A DNA stretch of 64,000 nt from Planctomycetota bacterium (GTDB taxonomy: Bacteria > Planctomycetota > UBA1135 > JACQFD01). The DNA is taken from NCBI GenBank assembly GCA_016792805.1, contig JAEUHX010000032.1, positions 1-64,000 on the forward strand, in the 5' to 3' direction. The notes under the pieces were generated by a model. It was not told the origin of the DNA. It saw only the letters and a list, made by a program, of their open reading frames with translations, and made no database searches. Below are positions 1-9,596 of the stretch, piece by piece (within the stretch, counting starts at the first letter, position 1; each line of letters begins with the position of its first letter). The position numbers were made by a program, and so were the translations under genes.

Positions 1-2164
<2,164 letters not shown>

Positions 2165-2265
2165 ATTTTTCTTTGAGATTGATCCGTGTTTGCGGACCAT
2201 TCTCGCAGAAGAATCAGAGGGCGCGGATTACACTTTCCACACTGGTTGTTATTTCTCTACGCAGT

Positions 2266-2380
2266 TTGCCCGGTGACCATAGGCGGCTGGAAACTCCCGT
2301 TCCCATCCCGAACACGGTCGATAAGCAGCCGCTGCCGATGATAGTCCCTTCGGGGGCGAAAGTAGGTCATTGCCGGGCTT
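2266..2380 (+). rRNA. rrf: 5S ribosomal RNA
   Basis: Terminal helix GCCCGG (from 2268) pairs with CCGGGC (ending 2378). Between them lie the usual loop A and B sequences, including TCCCATCCCGAACACGG and the GCCGATGATAG / AAAGTAGGTC arms. The length of about 115 nt is normal. It follows the 23S gene after a roughly 100-bp spacer that contains no tRNA, and a strong terminator follows immediately, so this is the 3' end of an rRNA operon. Confidence 0.95.
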
Positions 2381-2387
2381 TTGATTG

Positions 2388-2420
2388 AGGCTCGATGAGG
2401 CGACTCATCGAGCCTTTTTT
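2388..2420 (+). terminator. rho-independent terminator of the rRNA operon
   Basis: A perfect 12-bp stem, AGGCTCGATGAG / CTCATCGAGCCT, with a GCGA loop (2400-2403) is followed by a T run at 2415-2420. It lies just after the 5S 3' end. Confidence 0.95.
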
Positions 2421-2572
2421 ATTTCACGCGACATTCGTCGATCCGGGATGTCGCCCTCGGAGATGATTAGACTTCGAGGGGTAGAGGGCGCTTTACCCAG
2501 GATGCCACTGGGGCGGGTCATTCAACGGGGCCGATGGACAACTGAGGGTGTTGTTCGCACTATTCCTCGGCC

Positions 2573-5500
2573 ATGGCCATCGCCCTAAGCCTGTGTTTTG
2601 TAATGGTCTTGCTCCAGACGGGGGGAGAGTCGGAGCCGATCGCAGCCCTGCTCCCCACGGCTTCGCCTGCTCAGGAGCGTCGGGGGTTGGAGGTTCCGCA
2701 GGCGCCGAAGAGCGCTGCGAGCCAGCCGGCGGCCGCGAGGCCGCTCCAACCTCTCCCCGGGGGCGTCGCGTCCCGTCCGACATCGGCGGCAAGAATGGAG
2801 ATCCCGGAGGGGACCGAATCCAAGGATCGGGCGGCCTTTGTGCTCCGAGCATTCTCTGCGGGTCCGAGTCCGAGCGAGCTGCTCACGACTCAAGCGCGCA
2901 CCGAGCTTCTTCTACTCGGTCCGGACTCCATTCCAGCACTGCGCGACGGACTGCGAAGTCCGCACGGGCCCACAGTACTCCTCTGTGCGCAGATGCTGCT
3001 AGAGCTCGCCGCCAAGGATGCCGCCCCAGAGATCTTGGGCGCTCTTCAACGCGCACGCTCATCGGAATCCGCCGGCTCACTCTTCGACATCTACATGAAG
3101 CTCCTCGAGTCCGACGCGGTCCCGTCGTTGATCGCTCTGCTCGAACATCGCCTCGGTGCGATTCGGACTCGCGCGGGCAACGCGCTCCTTCGCTCGGTCA
3201 GCGATCGGCATTTCGAGGAGATTCGCACCCTCGCGAGATCACCACGCTCCGAGTCTCGCACGCTCTCCGTTCCGCTTCTATTGCAGTCAGCAGGAGAGCG
3301 GGCGCTTCCGGAATTACTGGTATTACTTGGCGACGCATCGACCGCAACCGCAACCGCCGCCGCCAGCGCGGTCGCGACGCTTCCCCAGAGCGCAACAATT
3401 CCCCACTTGCGTGACCGTATCCTTAAGGGAAAGGCCGACCGATTGCTTGGTTATGATTGTCTGGCGCTTGCATTGAGTGATGAACGCAATCCTGTCGAGG
3501 GCCTCGACGACCTCGTCGCAAAGCTTCTTGAAGCTGTCAATTCTCGGGAGCCGTTTGTTTCCGCCTCGGCGGCGGCACTGCTTGCCGCGATCGGTTTCCG
3601 CACGGAAGCCACAGAAGCGAGCAGCTACCTCGAGAGCCAAGTCGTGCCGGCTCTCGTGGTAGCCGCCGGCGGGCAGTCGTTCTTCGCCGACTTCAGCGCT
3701 GTGCATGCGATCGCAATTAGGAAGCTCACATTGCTCTCAGACCGAACGTTCGGATCCGACGGCCCCGCATGGGTTCGGTGGTGGAAGGAGAGCGCCACGA
3801 CGTTTCGTGCGAACCGGGCGACGTTTGCGATCGACGCATCAAACATTTCGGAACTCTCCATCGATCTCGCGCGCACTGACAGGATTTTCACTCTTCGAAT
3901 GAAGGGCGGAACACCTGGCCCCGGTGTTGCTGAAGGAGACGATTTCATCCTCGAGCCGGCCGAGATCAAGGCGCTTTGCGCTGCGCATCTCCGGCCCCAC
4001 CTGTTCCCGGCGACCACGCCTCCTGGAATCCGCCAAGCGACGGTACAAAAATCGAATGCCGCGGATTCCCGCCCCTGGGCGATTCTTACATTTCGAACGA
4101 AAGGCCAGCGTAAGCTCGTCGGCATGCATGAGGGGGCTCAATGGCCCCAGTTCCAACAGGCAGTTGCAGCATGCGAAGCCCTCGTCGCAAGCAACCGCTG
4201 GCAGCGGTACCGCAATCCCGCCACAACACCCGATCGCGAGGCCGATCTCTCAGCAGAGCGAGAGTTTCTCTCCCGAGAGCAGGATGAGCAGGCCCGGGCG
4301 GGACGCCTACTGAAGCGCATTCTCGAGGCCCTCCCATTGCTTCCGTCTTCGCGGCTTCCGGAAGCCTGGTCCGATCTCGCGAGCATCCCCGATCTTCGCG
4401 CTCGCATGACGGAATCTCAGTATTCGCAATTATTGCCTTTTCTTGCCGTGGGCGAACGCGCGACCGAAGGGGCGGCGCAGCTCGTGCCGATCCTCTCGAC
4501 GAGTTCGAATCGTGCCATCTTCGAGAAGACCGCATCGGCGCTCGGGAACCTGCGCCGCGCCGAAGCCCGTCCGCTCCTTGACCTCGCAATGGTGAGTTTC
4601 GGAAAAGAGCACGCGCTCGCCGCACTGGATCACCCGCGCGCCCCCGTTCGCGCGGCGGCGACGGCCTACCTCGCGAAGACCGCTGGTTCAGGCGCGGCCG
4701 CCGCGCTCCTCGAGCGTCTCCAGGACTCCTCGGAGGAGGTTCAGCTCGAGGCTGCGGTTGCGCTTGGCGAGCGCCGCGAGGCGGCGGCCGTCCGATTGCT
4801 CGCGGAGATTGAATCGGATTTGAGGACTTCGGCGGGGCTGCGCCGAGTCGCGTTGTCTTCCTTGGGGCGCATCGGAGGACCTGACGCACTTCCAACCATT
4901 TGGCGAGCGACGGCCGACTCCGATCTCGCCATCCGAAAGGCCGCCTATGGGGCGCTCGCTGGCCAGCCCGATCCCGCAACGGGCACTCTCGTCGCAACCG
5001 CCTGGCTTCGGGCGCTCGCCCTTGGCGACGTCAAGGCTGAGGAAATTGCGGTGATTCGAGATGCTCTCGTAACGTCGCCCACCGAAACCGCTCGAGAGGC
5101 ACTTCGGCGTACTGTTGCGACGGCTCGGCCGGCGACGCGCCGCGATATCGCTCTCGCTCTCGCAGACCTCGGATGCGCCGACGCTGTCCCGCTGCTCGCC
5201 GAAGAGCTGAAGTCGGGATCCGAAGCCTCGATCCGAGCTGCGCTTACGGCCCTTACCTGTGTCGACCTCTTTGATGGTTCCGACCCAGCCGTGATGTACC
5301 GGGGCTGGTTCGAGAAGCACAAAAACGAGTCTGCCGCGGAGTGGTTCCTGTCGGCGTGCCGCGAGCGCAATCTCGGACAGGGGCTTTCGGCTGATCGCCT
5401 CGACCTCCCGCCCCAGAAGGAGGCGATCGAAGGGCTTTGCGACGTGCTCGTACGCGCCGATGATTGGTTCCTTCGCGTTCGAGCCTACAAATTGTTGAGA

Positions 5501-5599
5501 TTCTCAACACCCACGTTCTTCGGCGAGGTGGATCGGTTCACCGGTCCTGAAGAGCGCAAGCGCATCGCAGCTTTGTATGCACAGAGGACGGGACGTTAA
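2573..5599 (+). CDS. exported HEAT-repeat protein
   Basis: 1008 residues. The N-terminus (MAIALSLCFVMVLLQTGG) reads as a signal peptide or membrane anchor, followed by a low-complexity Ala/Pro-rich linker to about residue 80. The rest is largely alpha-helical, with repeated units ending in patterns such as VRAAATAYLAK and VQLEAAVALGERREAAAVRLL, typical of HEAT or PBS-lyase-like repeats. Two repeat blocks (about 95-330 and 600-900) flank a central non-repeat region (about 340-560) with a possible small beta domain. HEAT arrays are protein-interaction scaffolds; the partner is unknown. It stands alone downstream of the rRNA operon, 18 bp before the transglycosylase gene. There are no catalytic motifs. 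The start is the ATG that gives the signal sequence; upstream in-frame alternatives were not checked exhaustively. Confidence 0.85.
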   Translation: MAIALSLCFVMVLLQTGGESEPIAALLPTASPAQERRGLEVPQAPKSAASQPAAARPLQPLPGGVASRPTSAARMEIPEGTESKDRAAFVLRAFSAGPSPSELLTTQARTELLLLGPDSIPALRDGLRSPHGPTVLLCAQMLLELAAKDAAPEILGALQRARSSESAGSLFDIYMKLLESDAVPSLIALLEHRLGAIRTRAGNALLRSVSDRHFEEIRTLARSPRSESRTLSVPLLLQSAGERALPELLVLLGDASTATATAAASAVATLPQSATIPHLRDRILKGKADRLLGYDCLALALSDERNPVEGLDDLVAKLLEAVNSREPFVSASAAALLAAIGFRTEATEASSYLESQVVPALVVAAGGQSFFADFSAVHAIAIRKLTLLSDRTFGSDGPAWVRWWKESATTFRANRATFAIDASNISELSIDLARTDRIFTLRMKGGTPGPGVAEGDDFILEPAEIKALCAAHLRPHLFPATTPPGIRQATVQKSNAADSRPWAILTFRTKGQRKLVGMHEGAQWPQFQQAVAACEALVASNRWQRYRNPATTPDREADLSAEREFLSREQDEQARAGRLLKRILEALPLLPSSRLPEAWSDLASIPDLRARMTESQYSQLLPFLAVGERATEGAAQLVPILSTSSNRAIFEKTASALGNLRRAEARPLLDLAMVSFGKEHALAALDHPRAPVRAAATAYLAKTAGSGAAAALLERLQDSSEEVQLEAAVALGERREAAAVRLLAEIESDLRTSAGLRRVALSSLGRIGGPDALPTIWRATADSDLAIRKAAYGALAGQPDPATGTLVATAWLRALALGDVKAEEIAVIRDALVTSPTETAREALRRTVATARPATRRDIALALADLGCADAVPLLAEELKSGSEASIRAALTALTCVDLFDGSDPAVMYRGWFEKHKNESAAEWFLSACRERNLGQGLSADRLDLPPQKEAIEGLCDVLVRADDWFLRVRAYKLLRFSTPTFFGEVDRFTGPEERKRIAALYAQRTGR

Positions 5600-5603
5600 C
5601 ATC

Positions 5604-5627
5604 GAATTGTTGGAGCTGTGACAATTC
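5604..5627 (+). promoter_or_regulatory. inverted repeat enclosing the transglycosylase ribosome binding site and start
   Basis: GAATTGT (5604-5610) and ACAATTC (5621-5627) form a perfect 7-bp inverted repeat with a 10-base loop. The loop holds TTGGAG and the GTG start codon at 5618. In mRNA this would sequester the start; as DNA it could be an operator. It may equally be a chance palindrome. Confidence 0.35.
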
Positions 5628-6178
5628 ATAAAAGCTCCGCTCTTCCGCTGTTTGCCCTCGGCGCAACCTTTGCGGTCACTTATGCGCTTCTTCGCGCGAG
5701 TTCGCCGGTGCACGCCGTCGAGTCTTATCGGCCGCTGGCATGCGAAGCCGCAGAGCGCGCCGGAATCGATCCCAACCTGCTCCTGGCGCTCGTGACCGTC
5801 GAGAGCCAAGGCGATCCACACGCCAGAAGCAGCGCTGGGGCTCTCGGCCTGACACAGCTCAAGCTCATCGCGGCTCGAGACGCAGCTGCGCAGCTCGGGG
5901 AGCCGCCGCCCACCGCGGAGGACTTGTTCGTTCCTGCAACGAGCCTGCGCCTCGGCGCGGCTTACCTGCGCTGGCTCATACAGCGATTCGGAGATACGCG
6001 CGTCGCGCTAGCCGCCTACCTCAAAGGTCCTGAGTGGGTCGCGCGGTCCGGCGGTGTTGAGGAAGCCTCGAAGCGACTTCGCGCGCCAAGCGAGGTCTCC
6101 CACTACGTCCAGCGCATCCTCGAGCTTTCCGCGCGCCTATCGGAGCGCGCTACTCCGGCTCCTCCCAAGGGACATTGA
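5618..6178 (+). CDS. lytic transglycosylase-like (SLT domain) protein
   Basis: 186 residues with an N-terminal signal/anchor (about residues 8-33). The SLT-family core follows: AERAGIDPNLLLALVTVESQG with the likely catalytic Glu62, then SSAGALGLTQL (the GLMQ-like motif), the LRLGAAYLRWL segment and RVALAAYLKG. Soluble lytic transglycosylases cleave peptidoglycan glycan strands in the periplasm. The GTG start is chosen because TTGGAG lies immediately upstream and it gives a complete signal sequence. The 3' end overlaps, tail to tail, the 3' end of the minus-strand gene ending at 6150. Confidence 0.88.
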   Translation: MTIHKSSALPLFALGATFAVTYALLRASSPVHAVESYRPLACEAAERAGIDPNLLLALVTVESQGDPHARSSAGALGLTQLKLIAARDAAAQLGEPPPTAEDLFVPATSLRLGAAYLRWLIQRFGDTRVALAAYLKGPEWVARSGGVEEASKRLRAPSEVSHYVQRILELSARLSERATPAPPKGH

Positions 6179-6620
6179 GTTCCCGCAGCGCCACTCCCGC
6201 GGCATCGAAATCCAGCGTTGTGCACGTGCTGGGCGCGATCTCCATGCGGCTGCTGAGCTGCGGGTAACCGAGCAGCTCCGCACAGATTCTGCGGCAGTCC
6301 AACGGCGTGAACGCCGCGCAGATGGTTGAACCCTCGAGCCCTGTGCCCCTTTCCCGCACACTTCGAATCAGACCCGCGGAATCCAACCACTGAAACGGTG
6401 CTTTGTCGCTCGACATTCTCTCTTCGAGTGCGCGGCGCCATTCCTCGGGGGCAGCGATCGGCGCGCGAGCCGCGTGTCGGGATTCCAGGACTCGAACCAG
6501 CTCCTCGCCTGGTGTCATCGCGGCGACAAGCACGAGCCGCGTGCGACCCTTGGAGGAGCCTGGCCACTTCGGACCTTTCGACGACGACGACATGGGAGGG
6601 GAAGCTACCAGCGTACTCAC
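6150..6620 (-). CDS. hypothetical protein, possibly a catalytically dead histidine-phosphatase fold
   Basis: 156 residues, no signal peptide. The N-terminal strand LVLVAAMTPGEELVRVLES has the shape of the histidine phosphatase motif LxLVRHGET, but the catalytic Arg-His pair is replaced by Ala-Ala. Near the C-terminus, TICAAFTPLDCRRICAELLG resembles the family's VSHGGxIR helix, again without the His. The last segment (TCTTLDFDAAGVALRELN) fits the closing strands of that fold. This is my own pattern match and needs a profile search. It is short for the family (usually about 200 residues). No other gene explains 6179-6712. Confidence 0.6.
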   Translation of the reverse strand: MSTLVASPPMSSSSKGPKWPGSSKGRTRLVLVAAMTPGEELVRVLESRHAARAPIAAPEEWRRALEERMSSDKAPFQWLDSAGLIRSVRERGTGLEGSTICAAFTPLDCRRICAELLGYPQLSSRMEIAPSTCTTLDFDAAGVALRELNVPWEEPE

Positions 6621-6712
6621 ATCCTCGCGCGCTCTTCCGTCATCCGCATCGCCTTGTGAGGTCCCATCGCATCGAGGAAACTGACCGTCGGAACGCCCCC
6701 TGAGTAGAACCT

Positions 6713-6991
6713 ATGCCCAAAATCGAATTCCGCGCCGAGTCCCGCACGGTGGAGTGCGCGCCCGGCACCCCGCTCCGCGATGTCTGTGATCAGTCGAAGG
6801 CAAAGGTCCCATTCGGATGTCGCAACGGCGTCTGTGGGACTTGCGAAGTCATCGTGATGAGCGGAAGCGAGAATCTATCGCCAGTTGTGGCCCCGGAGAA
6901 GGAAACGATCGAATCGTTTGGAATTCCGAAAGGCCACCGCCTGGCCTGCCAGGTGAAAGTTCTCGGAGATTGTGCAGTTCAGCCGATTTGA
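6713..6991 (+). CDS. plant-type [2Fe-2S] ferredoxin
   Basis: 92 residues. The cluster ligands are in the canonical arrangement: Cys36, Cys41 and Cys44 (CRNGVCGTC) and Cys79 (HRLACQ), characteristic of the beta-grasp [2Fe-2S] ferredoxin domain. It carries one electron between redox enzymes in the cytoplasm. There is no fused reductase. The elbB-like gene starts 35 bp downstream on the same strand, so the two may be co-transcribed. The physiological partner is unknown. Confidence 0.93.
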   Translation: MPKIEFRAESRTVECAPGTPLRDVCDQSKAKVPFGCRNGVCGTCEVIVMSGSENLSPVVAPEKETIESFGIPKGHRLACQVKVLGDCAVQPI

Positions 6992-7026
6992 AGCCGGCCG
7001 CCAAGGCCTATAAACGAGCGCTCTCC

Positions 7027-7695
7027 ATGTCTACATTTGCCGTCATTCTCTCCGGCTGTGGCTTTCTCGACGGCGCCGAGATTCATGAATCGGTGACGAC
7101 GCTCCTCGCGATCGAGCGCTCGGGATCCCGCTGGATCGCCTACGCGCCCGATGCAGCCCAAGCCGATGTGGTGAACCACTCCAAGAAGCAGCCATCGCCG
7201 GGCGAATCGCGAAACATCCTGCACGAGTCGGCGCGCATCGTGCGCGGTCGCATCGAGCCGACCACGGCCCTCGATGCGGCGAAAGTCGATGGCGTCATTC
7301 TTCCAGGCGGCTTCGGCGTCGCCAAGAATTTATGTAATTTTGCTTCGGCAGGCGCCGATGCGACGGCACGCCCTGAGATCGTACAATTCCTCCGCGCGAT
7401 GCATTCCAGCCGCAAGCCGATCGGTGCGATCTGTATTGCGCCCGCCCTCGTCGCGATTGCATTCCGCGGCACCGACGTCCATCCGAAGCTCACCATTGGT
7501 AATGATGCCGGAACGGCCGCGGCCCTCGAGTCCATGGGCTCCAAGCACGCCGCCTGTGAGGTGAGCGACTGTATCGTCGACGAGACCAACCGCATCGTGA
7601 CGACGCCCGCCTACATGCTCGCCACGTGTGTCTCAGAGGCCGCGCCCGGAATTGAAGCGCTCGTACGCGAGGTCATTCGGCTCGCGCGAAAGTAA
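7027..7695 (+). CDS. elbB: ElbB-like DJ-1/PfpI-family protein (isoprenoid biosynthesis glyoxalase-like)
   Basis: 222 residues, close to the roughly 217 of the E. coli protein. The N-terminus FAVILSGCGFLDGAEIHESV is diagnostic for ElbB. VDGVILPGGFGVAKNLCNFA and the nucleophile elbow PIGAICIAPAL match the class-I glutamine amidotransferase-like/DJ-1 fold. E. coli ElbB has weak glyoxalase activity; its physiological role is uncertain. The ATG at 7027 is chosen because the ElbB domain begins there; the frame is open further upstream only across the ferredoxin gene. A hairpin terminator follows. Confidence 0.93.
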   Translation: MSTFAVILSGCGFLDGAEIHESVTTLLAIERSGSRWIAYAPDAAQADVVNHSKKQPSPGESRNILHESARIVRGRIEPTTALDAAKVDGVILPGGFGVAKNLCNFASAGADATARPEIVQFLRAMHSSRKPIGAICIAPALVAIAFRGTDVHPKLTIGNDAGTAAALESMGSKHAACEVSDCIVDETNRIVTTPAYMLATCVSEAAPGIEALVREVIRLARK

Positions 7696-7782
7696 GAGAT
7701 CCAGCGCCCGTGGCTCAGGAATCGAAGCGGGCCTCTTCCGCCCATCGGCTCGATCCTCGCTGAATCGCGAGACGAAACGAAT

Positions 7783-7808
7783 CCGGCTACGACCGTCGCC
7801 GGTTTTTT
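7783..7808 (+). terminator. rho-independent terminator after elbB
   Basis: CCGGC (7783-7787) pairs with GCCGG (7798-7802), with three further inner pairs across one mismatch, followed by TTTTTT (7803-7808). It lies 88 bp after the elbB stop, between convergent genes. Confidence 0.7.
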
Positions 7809-7813
7809 GAACC

Positions 7814-8332
7814 TCACCCAGGCTGGAGCACCGGGACACCGCGGTCCGATTCGGCGAAGAGCGGTTGCGCTTCAACTCCGACGCGCGCCAGGAACTCCTG
7901 CGAGATCTGCTCCAGAGCCGGGCGCGAGAATCCCACCGCCGTCCGAAGGATGACGCCATGCTCATCGAGCAGGAACAGCGTCGGGACATTTGTGATTCCA
8001 TATCGGTCGGAGACTTCATACGGCTCCGAATCGGCAGCAAACGGAAACGTCGCGCCCATCCGCTCGAAGAATTGTTGAATCTCGAGCTCGGAGTTCTGCC
8101 CGATCCCCAGAAACCCGCAGCCCTCGCCGCCGCTTTGTGCGCGATGCCAGATGCGTTCGATGAACGGAAATGCGAGCCGGCAGGTCGGGCACTCGGTCTT
8201 GAAGAACACGACGAGCGCGGGGCGCATGCCCCGCACCAGCTCTTGGATGCTCGCCGCACCGATCGCGGGCGACTGAAGTCGAAACTCGGGAGCCGGAGTC
8301 CCCGGCTGAATCACAGTTTGTTGGTCACGCAT
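7814..8332 (-). CDS. TlpA/peroxiredoxin-like thioredoxin-fold protein
   Basis: 172 residues from the chosen ATG at 8332; the frame stays open to 8401, but that extension is Arg-rich and implausible. Thioredoxin fold with redox motif CPTC (residues 48-51) inside ALVVFFKTECPTCRLAFPFIER, and the cis-Pro segment GITNVPTLFLLDEHG. The opening IQPGTPAPEFRL is typical of TlpA/AhpC-TSA proteins. Likely a thiol-disulfide reductase. No clear signal peptide, so location is uncertain. It lies downstream of the respiratory operon on the same strand but is separated by a plus-strand gene, so a role in cytochrome c thiol reduction is speculative. Confidence 0.9.
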   Translation of the reverse strand: MRDQQTVIQPGTPAPEFRLQSPAIGAASIQELVRGMRPALVVFFKTECPTCRLAFPFIERIWHRAQSGGEGCGFLGIGQNSELEIQQFFERMGATFPFAADSEPYEVSDRYGITNVPTLFLLDEHGVILRTAVGFSRPALEQISQEFLARVGVEAQPLFAESDRGVPVLQPG

Positions 8333-8418
8333 GGGCTGAGGGCTGAACGCCCGAAGGCCGGGCGCGCGCATAGATCTACGCCGCGGTCGCGGGCTCGCCA
8401 CCGATAATCTACGCCGCC

Positions 8419-8979
8419 ATGGGACCCGACCCTCGCCGCCGCATTCCTTCCGGATATGCGTCTGTGCGGTCCTTCCCAGTCGTGCACGTGGAGTCGGCGC
8501 CTCCCCTCGACCTCGCCACCTGGGACCTCCGGATCGGCGGCGCCGTTGAGCGCCCCTTCAGTGCAACCTGGGAGGAGTTTCGCCGTCTGCCGCATGTCGT
8601 TCGCGAAGCCGATTTCCACTGCGTTCAGGGATTCAGTCGCCTTGGCAACCGTTGGGAGGGCGTCCTGCTCCGCGACCTCCTCGCTCGCGCCGCGATGCGA
8701 CCGGTCGGTCGATTCGTGAGAGTTACAGATGGGCGACGTTACGATACCACAATTCCTCTGGAGGTCGCGCTGCGCAACGATGTGATGCTGTCGGACGTCC
8801 ACGACGGCCGTCCGCTCGACCTCGATCACGGAGCGCCGGTGCGGCTCGTCGTGCCTGCGAAGCTCGCGTGGAAATCGTGCAAATGGGTCCGGACGATTGA
8901 GGTGCTCGAGCGCGACAGACTCGGATTCTGGGAGTCGCGCGGCTACTCCAACGACGCCGACCCGTTCGCCGAGCGGTAA
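8419..8979 (+). CDS. molybdopterin-dependent oxidoreductase domain protein (sulfite oxidase/YedY-like)
   Basis: 186 residues, essentially the minimal molybdopterin-binding domain of the sulfite oxidase superfamily. Visible motifs: WDLRIGGAVERP and TWEEFRRLP near the N-terminus, DFHCVQGFS with the probable molybdenum-ligating Cys68, WEGVLLRDLL, and PVRLVVPAKLAWKSCKWVRTIEV near the C-terminus. No Tat signal, unlike MsrP/YedY, so it may be cytoplasmic. It is divergent from the TlpA-like gene and converges on the tetraheme cytochrome gene. Substrate cannot be deduced. Confidence 0.9.
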   Translation: MGPDPRRRIPSGYASVRSFPVVHVESAPPLDLATWDLRIGGAVERPFSATWEEFRRLPHVVREADFHCVQGFSRLGNRWEGVLLRDLLARAAMRPVGRFVRVTDGRRYDTTIPLEVALRNDVMLSDVHDGRPLDLDHGAPVRLVVPAKLAWKSCKWVRTIEVLERDRLGFWESRGYSNDADPFAER

Positions 8980-9041
8980 GCTTCGACCTCGCGGAAGCGG
9001 CGGGCAGGCCGTGTCGTCCGCCGCGGAGCGAGAATCCAATT

Positions 9042-9596
9042 CTACTGCCGCGTGAACGGTGGGATCTCCTGCTGCGGCACGTGGCACTGCACACAATTCC
9101 GGCGCTCCGGATGAGTGCACCGAATCTCCTCCCGCGCCGCGGGACCCGTGTGACAGGCGGAGCACTGCTCATGAAGCATCATCCCGTGAGGGACCGTTGG
9201 CGGTGCGAGCGGGTGCAGCCGATCACCACGCGAGACGCCCTGGAGAACGCCCGTAAATGTGGACTCTCGGAAGAGATCATCGGTCTCGCGAAATACATGA
9301 CACTGCACACATCGAGCCGTGCTTCCCATTCCCGGAGTTTGCCCATGGGGCGATGCGGGAGCGAATCCGAGTCCTTCGACGGCGACGCCCTGCTCATTGT
9401 GGCATGCGATGCAGCTCGCACCGATCGGCCGATGGGGGATCACCGGAGGCGCTCCGTCGTAGGCCCGCCTCGCGGCGCGAACACTCGCCGTGCTCTTCGA
9501 GACCTTAGCCGTCGGCTCGGTTTGGTTCGAGTCGCCCCCCGTACACGCCGCGAGGAGGACGGCGAGCACACCCAGGATTCCGGCTCGGGCATTCAT
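9042..9596 (-). CDS. tetraheme NapB-like periplasmic cytochrome c lipoprotein
   Basis: 184 residues from the ATG at 9596, which overlaps the napA stop as ATGA and so is preferred over the upstream ATG at 9620. The signal peptide ends in lipobox LAAC (Cys18). There are four CxxCH heme sites: CIACH 62-66, CVQCH 96-100, CSACH 145-149, CVQCH 168-172. NapB, the small subunit of periplasmic nitrate reductase, has two hemes, with PPxIPH before the first and CVQCHVPQ at the last. Both flanks occur here, and APPTVPH recurs before the third heme, so this looks like an expanded or duplicated NapB. Likely direct electron donor to NapA. Confidence 0.88.
   Translation of the reverse strand: MNARAGILGVLAVLLAACTGGDSNQTEPTAKVSKSTASVRAARRAYDGAPPVIPHRPIGASCIACHNEQGVAVEGLGFAPASPHGQTPGMGSTARCVQCHVFRETDDLFRESTFTGVLQGVSRGDRLHPLAPPTVPHGMMLHEQCSACHTGPAAREEIRCTHPERRNCVQCHVPQQEIPPFTRQ

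Noticed and set aside
2165..2265. tRNA in the 23S-5S spacer
   Set aside because: No cloverleaf or T-arm GTTCGA motif found.
2548..3414. 288-codon frame overlapping the HEAT gene
   Set aside because: Arg/Ser-rich shadow frame of the HEAT protein, common in GC-rich DNA.
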